Source: a virus. From it: 64,000 nt of DNA. Positions within the stretch are counted from its first letter, which is position 1. The number at the start of each line of letters is the position of its first letter. The stretch lies in IMG/VR virus record IMGVR_UViG_3300028030_000001, positions 19,397 through 83,396 of that record, one strand, 5' to 3'. A program made the position numbers and the translations under genes. Positions 57,303-64,000 of this stretch are shown here, in pieces. The notes beneath the pieces are model-generated. The model searched no databases. It was not told the origin of the DNA and worked only from the letters and a program-made list of their open reading frames with translations.

Positions 57303-57331
57303 AAGCCCCTTGGTAACACAAGGGGCTTTTT
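57303..57331 (+). terminator. Intrinsic terminator after capsid gene
   Basis: AAGCCCCTTG / CAAGGGGCTT perfect 10-bp stem with a 6-nt loop, ending in TTTTT. Classic terminator; probably partial, since the structural operon continues. Confidence 0.85.
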
Positions 57332-57347
57332 ATCAAAGAGGTAAAAA

Positions 57348-57548
57348 ATGGTACTTAAACTTTTGCAGAATCTGAGATTTTCTCCTACAGAAATTTATCC
57401 TGCTGGAACTTACGAGGACCCGCCAGAAATTCTGGTAAAAGAGTTCAAACTGAGTCCTGGTCTGTTCATGGACATTACGCCGAAAAAGTCCAAACCCAAG
57501 AAAACGACTGACAACAAACCCGCTGACGATAAGAAGGCCAAGAAATGA
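57348..57548 (+). CDS. Hypothetical small protein (66 aa)
   Basis: Strong AAAGAGGTAAAAA site. Compact N-terminus and a Lys/Asp-rich tail (KKSKPKKTTDNKPADDKKAKK). In the position of head-tail joining proteins, but not recognised. Confidence 0.55.
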   Translation: MVLKLLQNLRFSPTEIYPAGTYEDPPEILVKEFKLSPGLFMDITPKKSKPKKTTDNKPADDKKAKK

Positions 57549-57973
57549 GCATCAGCACAGACGATGAACTCATTGAACGCACTCGTGCGTTAATGCTTAC
57601 TGCCGCAGACAAGGCCACGGATGATACGTGGGACCAAGCTCTGCGGCAAACTTATAATGAGCTTCCTTGGGGTGTGCCTCAAACTGATGAGGTAAAGTGT
57701 TACTGGCTTATTGAGCGATTGAGACGCCATGTGGTTTATGCTTTGTCTGTAGAGGCCGCATCCAAGTTTCAATACAAACAGATACATCTTGAGCACCGTT
57801 TTAAGCAGTATTTCGCTCTTATTGAGAATATGGACAAGGAGTTTAAGGAATTCGTAGAGAATAATCCGGCTTTGTTCCCTGTAAATACTGCTGCTTTTAT
57901 TGATGCGTTCAAGTATATAAGCTATATCGGTAACGGTTTCGTATATGACGGTGTAGGTGAGGCTATTTGGTAG
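57545..57973 (+). CDS. Head-tail connector/adaptor-type protein
   Basis: 142-aa helical protein (LIERTRALMLTAADKATDDTWDQALRQTY...RHVVYALSVEAASKFQYKQIH). Place after the capsid and before a beta-rich protein suits a head-completion adaptor. Overlaps both neighbours. Confidence 0.6.
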   Translation: MSISTDDELIERTRALMLTAADKATDDTWDQALRQTYNELPWGVPQTDEVKCYWLIERLRRHVVYALSVEAASKFQYKQIHLEHRFKQYFALIENMDKEFKEFVENNPALFPVNTAAFIDAFKYISYIGNGFVYDGVGEAIW

Positions 57974-58596
57974 TGGCCGGGTTATCGCAAGACATAAAGG
58001 AAGTTCTTTCTGAGGTGGGTGTTTCTTATAATTTGTTAAAACCTGACGGAACAATAGGTACGCCAGGTTTTATTGATTTTGCCTCTCACACAGAACACAC
58101 TACTATCACAATTCGTGAGTATTTTATAACAGGCACTGTGTCTTTCGATTCTGAGGCTGTTGTAGGAGATGTTCTTGAACTTGTCGATGGCACTAAGTTG
58201 TTGTTGACTACAAAGCAGCCTGAATATTTTGAAAATACTGTTATAGATTATTTGTATGCGTCATGGGTATGCAATGTTGTTGGAGAGATAAAAAGCCATA
58301 GTGACGAATTTGCGTATGATTCTAATTATGACCCAGTAACTGTAGGGTGGCAAACAGTTTATACTGGTGTCAATGCGGCTCAAATACCGCCAGTTATAGC
58401 TCGCCAACATACCGAGAAAATAGAAGATTTTTTTGTCATAGATGTTGGTAATGATATTTTATATTTAAGTAGCTATTATGACATTTTGCCTGGATATAAG
58501 TGGGTTGTTGGCACTTCAGAGTATATCATAGACAGTGTTACAGATACTTTGGTTAAAGGTTTGCATGTATGTAGTGTAAAGAAAGATACCAGATGA
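57973..58596 (+). CDS. Head-closure/stopper-like protein
   Basis: A GTG at 57973 overlaps the upstream stop (TAGTG), consistent with the overlaps seen elsewhere; 207 aa. Beta-rich with the element ITGTVSFDSEAVVGDVLELVDGTKLLLTTKQP, as in stopper or neck proteins. Assigned by position. Confidence 0.5.
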   Translation: MAGLSQDIKEVLSEVGVSYNLLKPDGTIGTPGFIDFASHTEHTTITIREYFITGTVSFDSEAVVGDVLELVDGTKLLLTTKQPEYFENTVIDYLYASWVCNVVGEIKSHSDEFAYDSNYDPVTVGWQTVYTGVNAAQIPPVIARQHTEKIEDFFVIDVGNDILYLSSYYDILPGYKWVVGTSEYIIDSVTDTLVKGLHVCSVKKDTR

Positions 58597-58597
58597 T

Positions 58598-59617
58598 ATG
58601 GCACTGAGAACTCATACAGACAATTTGAAACGTATTAGTGGAGCATTAACACAATTATCTAGTGTAATTGATGAAGGTACTTCTACTTATGTTCCTCTTA
58701 ATTTGTATGAGTTTTCTAATGAATTAGCAAGTTTTGAGCGTGGTATGGGCGCAGCTTGGAATTCTGGGCTGTGGTATACAGGAAATACAAAAGGTGTCGC
58801 TCTTACACGCAAATTTGCGTTAATGGCTGTGGCTGATATACGAGATGCTTTGCTTGATAATCCTACCACGAATATATCAAGGAGGTTGAGAGGAGTTTTA
58901 TTAAGTAATACAGAGACCAAATTTAAATATTTACAAGATAGCACTACTGATTATGCTAAGTGGAAGAAAGCTTTCTGGTGGTCGAAACCTATGCCTCTTG
59001 TATTAGGGGGCAATTTGGCTCATGCTTTAACTGCTCTTAAACGAGGTAAGGGTAGTTCTGTAATTACTTTTAATCGCAAGAAAAAATCCCCTTTATACAA
59101 TGTTTTTGATCCTACAGCTAACAGTCATCGTAGCCTAGTACGACAGAGTGATGCTGTTTTGGTTTATAAGTATGCTGAAAGATGGGAATATCAATCTGAT
59201 AATGTTTTAGCCATTATGGCTTATGATTGGGTACTTGATAAGTTCCCTAAATTTGCAGAATATGCAAATAAGGCTCGTGCTTGGTTAGCTAAAGAGGCTA
59301 GTGATAAAGAGAAAAAAGAAGCAAAAATTACGTCAGACGAGAAGCTAAAAAGTTCAAGTGTTACCCGCAAGGATGTTATGGAGGCGTTAGAAGAGTCTTC
59401 TGATATAGTCGGTGATGCTACTAAGCTGTTTAACGAGCATTTAGACAATGAAAGTATTTCAGGACTTACTATAACTGATTCAGCTAAAGGTGGTAGTCTT
59501 AGTGATAAGGTAGAAAAGAAGAATATGGAGGCTTTGAAAGCTCAAATGTCTGAAGAAGATAGAAAACGTATGGAAGAGATAGAAGCTTTGTTAGCTGAGG
59601 AGGGTCTTGATTTTTGA
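58598..59617 (+). CDS. Hypothetical structural protein (339 aa)
   Basis: N-terminal ~230 residues helical with Trp-rich spots (KWKKAFWWSKPMPL); C-terminal ~110 residues are a charged coiled coil (KEKKEAKITSDEKLK, MSEEDRKRMEEIEALLAEEG). Not recognised; it may be a minor head or neck protein. Confidence 0.5.
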   Translation: MALRTHTDNLKRISGALTQLSSVIDEGTSTYVPLNLYEFSNELASFERGMGAAWNSGLWYTGNTKGVALTRKFALMAVADIRDALLDNPTTNISRRLRGVLLSNTETKFKYLQDSTTDYAKWKKAFWWSKPMPLVLGGNLAHALTALKRGKGSSVITFNRKKKSPLYNVFDPTANSHRSLVRQSDAVLVYKYAERWEYQSDNVLAIMAYDWVLDKFPKFAEYANKARAWLAKEASDKEKKEAKITSDEKLKSSSVTRKDVMEALEESSDIVGDATKLFNEHLDNESISGLTITDSAKGGSLSDKVEKKNMEALKAQMSEEDRKRMEEIEALLAEEGLDF

Positions 59618-59811
59618 AAATAGTTGAAGTAGTGCCAAGAAAAGTGGTAGTTGTTATGGAGTGGGAGGCTGAGGAGTTAGAAATGTTGTCTTATATCCTC
59701 AGTAATTGTGAGTATAGGTATAACAGTGAAGATCAGTACAGTGTTAAAGTAAAAAATTTTTTAGAAGGTAAATTGTACCCTTTTCTGGAGAAAATAGCTG
59801 ATGTCGATTGA
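59614..59811 (+). CDS. Hypothetical acidic protein (65 aa)
   Basis: Starts at TTG overlapping the upstream stop (TTGA). Acidic and helical (EWEAEELEMLSYILSNCEY). Coupled between two structural genes; role unknown. Confidence 0.45.
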   Translation: MKIVEVVPRKVVVVMEWEAEELEMLSYILSNCEYRYNSEDQYSVKVKNFLEGKLYPFLEKIADVD

Positions 59812-60265
59812 CAGAAGACAATCACTGAATAACATAACCAAATCTATAAAGAAGTTTATTGTTGATGGTATGGTAAGTGATTTAGACCTTAAAGTTTTAT
59901 TTGGTTTAGCTTATACTAATACACCACAACAATACGGTAAAGATGCTGTTAGATGGTTGTGTGTTGAGTACGGTGATTTGTTTGTAAACGGGTATTTAGC
60001 TAACTATAGTTTTAACCTGTTTATGTATTATCGTAATGATGAGGAGTATGTAGGTTTATTGAAATTAAGGGATTCAGTTGTAGATTATTTTTATGATTAC
60101 TCTGCGTCTATACCTAATATATCTATACCTTTATATGATGTTAATGACTGGAGTATCATAGGTCATATGAGGACCAATTTAGGTTATGAGACAGGAGCTT
60201 CATTATTAAGCGATAATACAGCAAGTAAGGCTATAAGAGTTGGTTTGATGTGGGCTGTTAAATGA
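59801..60265 (+). CDS. Tail-terminator-like protein (154 aa)
   Basis: Helical N-terminus then a beta-rich C-terminal part (MRTNLGYETGASLLSDNTASKAIRVGLMWAVK). Position immediately ahead of the tail tube gene suits a tail terminator or tail-completion protein. Assigned by position and size. Confidence 0.5.
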   Translation: MSIDRRQSLNNITKSIKKFIVDGMVSDLDLKVLFGLAYTNTPQQYGKDAVRWLCVEYGDLFVNGYLANYSFNLFMYYRNDEEYVGLLKLRDSVVDYFYDYSASIPNISIPLYDVNDWSIIGHMRTNLGYETGASLLSDNTASKAIRVGLMWAVK

Positions 60266-60492
60266 CTGATTTACCAAACAAGAAAGTTGTTGTATATTGT
60301 TCTAAATGTGGTAAGAAATTGTTGTGTAGATATTCTAACGGTTTATGGGAATTCAAGTTTGGTAAGTATGGTGGTGATGCTCTGGTAGATATTAAGATAC
60401 ACGGGTCACTTCAAATAGTGTGTTTAAGGAAATCTTGCAGACACGTAAACACTTTTCATTGTTTACCTGTTACTGATAATCAATCGCTATAG
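60262..60492 (+). CDS. Com-like zinc-finger protein (76 aa)
   Basis: CSKCGKK (Cys13, Cys16) and CLRKSCRHVNTFHC (Cys54, Cys59, Cys67) with the pattern C..C.k.l.............i.C....C...N, similar to the Mu Com family (translation activator of mom) and to phage zinc fingers near tail genes. Its place just before the tail tube gene's structured leader is suggestive. Confidence 0.6.
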   Translation: MTDLPNKKVVVYCSKCGKKLLCRYSNGLWEFKFGKYGGDALVDIKIHGSLQIVCLRKSCRHVNTFHCLPVTDNQSL

Positions 60493-60553
60493 CGAATATA
60501 TGTATAAAACCTCGGCTTGTTATTAATTCTAAGGATACGGGGTAGCTCCTCGG

Positions 60554-60604
60554 AATTTATGCCTGACAACTCAGGAAGCTTAGTAAAGCACGCTAACATA
60601 AATT
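60554..60604 (+). promoter_or_regulatory. Structured leader closing on the tail tube start codon
   Basis: AATTTATG (60554-60561) can pair with CATAAATT (60597-60604), ending directly before the ATG at 60605. Inside are a CCTGA / TCAGG hairpin and an AGC / GCT hairpin, giving a three-way junction. No Shine-Dalgarno lies at normal distance; the nearest, AGGAAG, is at 60573-60578, ~27 bases upstream, and folding would bring it nearer the start. Confidence 0.45.
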
Positions 60605-61486
60605 ATGGCACGTACAGGTCCTATAACAAAAGATACTTCTACACTGGCTCTTGGGTTAGCCCAGGTTCGTGTGGGTGAATACAGTTCAACTCTCAACATA
60701 ACTACTCCGGTACTTACTGAGGCAGACTCACTCGGCGCATTAGCTGATACAAAGCTTACTGGCAGTGTTGAGTATTGGAGTCATAGTTCAGGTTTTCCCG
60801 CTCTTGAGGATTTTGTTATTCCTCTTAACGAGTCTCAAGCTATGGAAATGGCCTTTGAAGAGGTTACGCCGTTTAACTTAGCTTTGGCTCGTGGTATAAG
60901 TCCGTTTGCTGATGTTGATGCGGATGTTTTGGTAATAGGCTCTACTACAAGTTCAGGCACAACATCTGGGAATATTACACCGGATAATGCAGGGTCAGTA
61001 AACGATGAGTGGACAGTAGTTTTTACAAGTGCCACTACTTACGATGTTTACGGCAAAACTACGGGTTTTGTAGGGTCGGCTACAGACTTGACTTCCGCAT
61101 TCAGCCCGCTTAATGGAAGTGATCCTTATTTTACAATACCGGCCAACTATTTTACGGGTACATGGGCAGAGAACGACACACACGTATTTAGCACTACGGC
61201 TTTTGTGTCTGGCACAAATGCTTACTCTGATCCGCATACTGGTGAGATACCCTTCGGTACAGTAAAGGCTCCTGACTACATAAGGATGGAAGCAGTGTAC
61301 ACATTCCCCAACGGTGTCAATACGCTTACCATTATCTACCCGTATGCTCAGGTAACATCGAGTGTGGAACTTGGTTTCACTAACGATGACAATGCGAAAA
61401 TCTCTATCACTATCAGCTCCAAATCAGTGCCAGCTAGTGCTACGAATTGGGCTAACGCTCCGCAGGGTAAGATGATTTTTGCGTAA
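60605..61486 (+). CDS. Major tail (tube) protein
   Basis: 293 aa, Thr/Ser/Gly-rich beta protein (ITTPVLTEADSLGALADTKLTGSVEYWSHSSGFP) with an inserted Ig-like domain near resid 120-200 and a conserved-looking end (VTSSVELGFTNDDNAKISITISSK). Located between neck and chaperone genes as tube proteins are. Followed by a strong hairpin terminator. Confidence 0.7.
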   Translation: MARTGPITKDTSTLALGLAQVRVGEYSSTLNITTPVLTEADSLGALADTKLTGSVEYWSHSSGFPALEDFVIPLNESQAMEMAFEEVTPFNLALARGISPFADVDADVLVIGSTTSSGTTSGNITPDNAGSVNDEWTVVFTSATTYDVYGKTTGFVGSATDLTSAFSPLNGSDPYFTIPANYFTGTWAENDTHVFSTTAFVSGTNAYSDPHTGEIPFGTVKAPDYIRMEAVYTFPNGVNTLTIIYPYAQVTSSVELGFTNDDNAKISITISSKSVPASATNWANAPQGKMIFA

Positions 61487-61494
61487 TATTCAGT

Positions 61495-61525
61495 AAACGA
61501 GACGTACATTATGTACGTCTCGTTT
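61495..61525 (+). terminator. Hairpin after tail tube gene
   Basis: 15-bp perfect arms AAACGAGACGTACAT / ATGTACGTCTCGTTT around a single base, then AATATGAG. Strong structure; no long T-run, so it may be a partial terminator or mRNA 3' protection. Confidence 0.65.
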
Positions 61526-61541
61526 AATATGAGGGGATTTT

Positions 61542-61958
61542 ATGGTTAAAAGTAAGCTCAATCCACAAATTCGTATGTTGGAAGTAGGTGTAAGAGAAGT
61601 AAAAGAAGTTGCTGTATATCCGTTGTCTTTAGCGCATCAATTACAGTTATCAGACATGATTTTTGATGTGGCACAAGCTTTTATGGCTATTGATTTTGAT
61701 GCTGAAGATATAGAAGGTAAAGATAATAGCGTTAAAGCGGTGGAATCAGCAATAGACATTCTTAAAGACAATATAACTAAGCTGTTTCCTTTGATAGCCG
61801 ATGAAGGGGATATAACGGCTGAAAATATTACTAATGTGCAGTTGTTTGAATTAGCTAAGATCGTGTATGAGGTTAATTATGCTGATTTAGCAAAAAACTT
61901 GAAGAGCCTCCCCCAGAAGATGAAAACTCTGGTGAAGGAGGCCAAGAAAGCCAATTAG
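61542..61958 (+). CDS. Tail-assembly chaperone, short form
   Basis: 138-aa helical protein between tail tube and tape measure, the place of lambda gpG/GT-type chaperones. Ends LVKEAKKAN. A slippery A AAA AAC at 61892-61898 can shift ribosomes by -1 to make the long form. It binds the tape measure during tail assembly. Confidence 0.8.
   Translation: MVKSKLNPQIRMLEVGVREVKEVAVYPLSLAHQLQLSDMIFDVAQAFMAIDFDAEDIEGKDNSVKAVESAIDILKDNITKLFPLIADEGDITAENITNVQLFELAKIVYEVNYADLAKNLKSLPQKMKTLVKEAKKAN
61892..61898 (+). promoter_or_regulatory. Slippery heptamer A AAA AAC for -1 frameshift
   Basis: In frame 0 the codons are GCA AAA AAC, so the heptamer is correctly phased (X XXY YYZ). The -1 frame opens at 61886 just upstream and runs to 62326. 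This matches the tail-chaperone frameshift found across tailed phages. Confidence 0.85.
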
Positions 61959-62326
61959 ACAGAATAGTAGCTCAACTCATAAGAGAGTATCCTTCTTATA
62001 ATTTACAGCATTTCTTCGTTTTAGGGTTTAGAGAGGGAGGTCTTACTTATAGCCAAGTTTTATTCTTGTATAAGGCATTGTCAGAGGCTAAATGGGACGA
62101 ATACAAATTTTTAGCCGCTATACATGGCATAAATTTGGATGATGAGAAAAATAGTTCATGTAACAAAGGGATAAGTTCAAACAAGGAAGAATCTAGTTTG
62201 TTGTTTAAGTCACCTGAAGAGTATAAAGAAATGACTGACGAAGAAAGAGACAGATTGACACAAAAAATGATGTCTTATTTTAAGACTCAAGCTGCTGTAT
62301 CGCCAGCGGCTAAGTCGTTAGGTTAG
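61898..62326 (+). CDS. Tail-assembly chaperone, frameshift extension
   Basis: Reads LEEPPPEDENSGEGGQESQLDRIVAQLIREYP and onward to TAG at 62326 as the T part of a G-T fusion of about 261 aa. It has no own start. An internal ATG at 62066 is not needed. Contains VLGFREGGLTYSQVLFLYKAL and an acidic middle. Confidence 0.8.
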   Translation, partial: LEEPPPEDENSGEGGQESQLDRIVAQLIREYPSYNLQHFFVLGFREGGLTYSQVLFLYKALSEAKWDEYKFLAAIHGINLDDEKNSSCNKGISSNKEESSLLFKSPEEYKEMTDEERDRLTQKMMSYFKTQAAVSPAAKSLG

Positions 62327-62332
62327 TTTATT

Positions 62333-64000
62333 ATGGCTGCGGAAAAAGCTATTTTAGTTATAGGTGCTCAATTAGCTAATGGTACTAAGTCTGCTTTTAA
62401 ATCAGTGTCAGACGGGTTTAAAGCTATATCTGACTCTATGAAAGTACAGGCTCAAGCTCTTAGGGAGTTAGGAAAGAGTTACCAAGCACAGCAAATAGAA
62501 AAATTTGCTGAGGCTCTTGATAAACAGAACAGTAAATTAGCTGTTAGTGGTAAGAAACTTAACAGTTTAGTCACTGATTATAAAAAAGCAGCTTCTGAGA
62601 TAGGCTCTGAAACTTCTTCTGTAGCCAGAAGCGTAGATATATTAGACAAAGCTGTAAACAGGGTAGGAGTAGACTTTTCTAAATTATCCCGCATACAGGT
62701 AGGTACTAAAGGCATAAAGGACGCTGAAACCGCTGTAAAGGAAGTGGCTAAGTCTTTATCTGGTAGTGTGCCTGTTATTCAAGAACGATGGAAGCAACTT
62801 TCCAGGTTGGTAAGTACGGATATACTGTCATTTGAAAAAGCTACCGCTGACATAAAAAAATTTGGTTTAAGTCTTCACGAGCTTATGCAAGTTATGGCGC
62901 AGACAGGCCGTATGTCACCTAAAAGCATTCAAGAGTGGGCTAATGGGCTTAAACTTACTTCTGACGTTATTAAGCTGGTTGAAAAAGGTGTAAATAGGTT
63001 GTCTGAGGCTGAGTTACGGTCTTTAGGTATAAGCCAACAAACAGCCTCTGCTATAACAAAAATAACAGATAAACAAAGGTTATGGGCTAAGGAGTTAGAA
63101 AGAGTCAAATCTATTCAGTCTGATACCATAAATAGTGCTGAGAATTACGCTAAGGCTTTAACCACATTAGCAAAGAAGACACAATATTCTGACGAAAAAT
63201 TTGGTGTATATGCTAAGACATTAAGAGATATACAGGCAGCTTTATCTCGTATGAGTATAGCACAGTCTGGTAATAAAGCATTTATATCCTGGGCCAAGAG
63301 TATAGATAGAGCCGCAGTAGCTTTAGCTGCTTTAGATACTAAGTACCAACATTTGATAGTAACGTCTACAGGCTTTAAGGCTAATTCTATGGAAGGACTC
63401 AAAATATTGGGCTTGGAGTCTGTGGAAGCGGCTAAAAAAGTGGGTGTGTTAGGGAAGTCTTTTGAGTCCTTAGACAAAGAGTTGTCTGTTTTGCAGGCTA
63501 AATATAAATTATCAGATCAAGCTTTAAAAGCTATAAGTGATCAGGCTATAAGTGCTACTAAATCGTTTAAAGATGCGGCTATATGGGTCAAAAATTTCAA
63601 CAAAGAACTGTCTAACGATGTAGGTCTTCGTAAGCTTTTAAGCACGTATAGCGAGTTAATATCCTCTAATAGTACGTTAGCAGACAAAGCACATAAGGCT
63701 ATTCAAGCGTTTATTGATGGAGAGATTACTTTTAAGCAGTTGTCGTCTGCTATGAAAGAGTACAATTCTGTACTTGAAAAGACCAAAACTGATATAGAGG
63801 TTTTATCTATAAAATACAGGGATTTGTTAAGTTCTCAAAGTGTTTTTGCTGATAAGGCTAAAGCACAGTTATTTATACTTAGTCAACAACCAGAAAAAAT
63901 ACGTCAAGTTAGGGAGGAGTTAGCCAGACTAAATAAAACATACAATGTTTTAGATAGAGCTAAGAACAAATTTGAGGCTCTTTTAGCGGCTAATAACAGG
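62333..64000 (+). CDS. Tail tape measure protein, 5' part
   Basis: Opens at ATG 62333 and stays open to the end of the window (556 codons). Long Ala/Lys/Ser-rich helical repeats with heptad-like spacing (FKSVSDGFKAISDSMKVQAQALRELGKSY), typical of tape measure proteins. It sets tail length and often ejects with DNA. The rest lies beyond the window. Confidence 0.8.
   Translation, partial: MAAEKAILVIGAQLANGTKSAFKSVSDGFKAISDSMKVQAQALRELGKSYQAQQIEKFAEALDKQNSKLAVSGKKLNSLVTDYKKAASEIGSETSSVARSVDILDKAVNRVGVDFSKLSRIQVGTKGIKDAETAVKEVAKSLSGSVPVIQERWKQLSRLVSTDILSFEKATADIKKFGLSLHELMQVMAQTGRMSPKSIQEWANGLKLTSDVIKLVEKGVNRLSEAELRSLGISQQTASAITKITDKQRLWAKELERVKSIQSDTINSAENYAKALTTLAKKTQYSDEKFGVYAKTLRDIQAALSRMSIAQSGNKAFISWAKSIDRAAVALAALDTKYQHLIVTSTGFKANSMEGLKILGLESVEAAKKVGVLGKSFESLDKELSVLQAKYKLSDQALKAISDQAISATKSFKDAAIWVKNFNKELSNDVGLRKLLSTYSELISSNSTLADKAHKAIQAFIDGEITFKQLSSAMKEYNSVLEKTKTDIEVLSIKYRDLLSSQSVFADKAKAQLFILSQQPEKIRQVREELARLNKTYNVLDRAKNKFEALLAANNR

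Noticed and set aside
62066-62326. Independent gene starting at ATG 62066
   Set aside because: The frame is continuous with the -1 frameshift extension of the tail chaperone and has no own ribosome site.
1-64000. CRISPR array, integrase, transposase (TnpA) or rRNA
   Set aside because: No regularly spaced repeat with unique spacers, no integrase catalytic motif, no TnpA and no rRNA were seen. Lysogeny genes may lie outside the window.

Overview
The window is part of a large tailed-phage genome (Caudoviricetes), about 40% G+C by eye, with no bacterial housekeeping context. The evidence is a full set of virion genes (portal, large terminase, S49-type prohead protease, HK97/lambda-type capsid, tail tube, tail-assembly chaperone with a -1 frameshift site, tape measure) and a phage replication set (Pol I with both exonuclease domains, primase-helicase, SNF2 helicase, ATP-dependent ligase, ThyX, dCMP deaminase, dNMP kinase). 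Tail type and host cannot be fixed from the sequence. Promoters are sigma70-like (TTGACA, 17-bp spacer) and most genes have strong AAGGAG/GGAGG ribosome sites. A lipoprotein and a small membrane protein beside an M15 endolysin would suit a Gram-negative host, but this is weak evidence.

Layout. 1-9965 (+): the end of a tail-fibre/appendage operon with tightly overlapping genes (TAATG/ATGA). It includes an unexpected lipoate ligase/octanoyltransferase homologue (2615-3388), then a membrane-protein pair plus a stand-alone response-regulator receiver (6497-7828), then small secreted, zinc-ribbon and lysis-type proteins. 9946-36450 (-): endolysin, nucleotide metabolism, replication and recombination. 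Here Rad50 is split at its zinc hook with thyX between the halves; two DNA methyltransferases and a lone TnpB nuclease are also present. 36450-48440 (-): small accessory genes, many zinc-binding, several paralogous. They are expressed from repeated promoters and a nearly invariant leader (ACGAAAGGAGAC before ATG). This part carries a family of TGTCACAATTTGTGACA-like palindromes, long inverted repeats, pseudoknot-capable RNA, tRNA-like sequences and a 1.36-kb AT-rich repeat region. 48440-49345: the divergent control region, with an exact copy of the canonical chromosomal parS site inside a 23-bp inverted repeat, a highly structured segment, four 17-bp iterons and promoters facing right. 49346-64000 (+): head and tail morphogenesis in canonical order, ending inside the tape measure gene.

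How it fits together. Left-reading early/middle genes make nucleotides, copy and repair DNA. Right-reading late genes build the particle. Both arms leave from the parS/iteron region. The most unusual points are the two parS matches with no parB in view, a possible small RNA complementary to the shared leader of the accessory genes, the split Rad50, the lipoyl-transfer enzyme in the tail operon, and the dense palindrome/RNA region between 46.7 and 49.2 kb. All functions are inferred by reading sequence and motifs; no database search was run.
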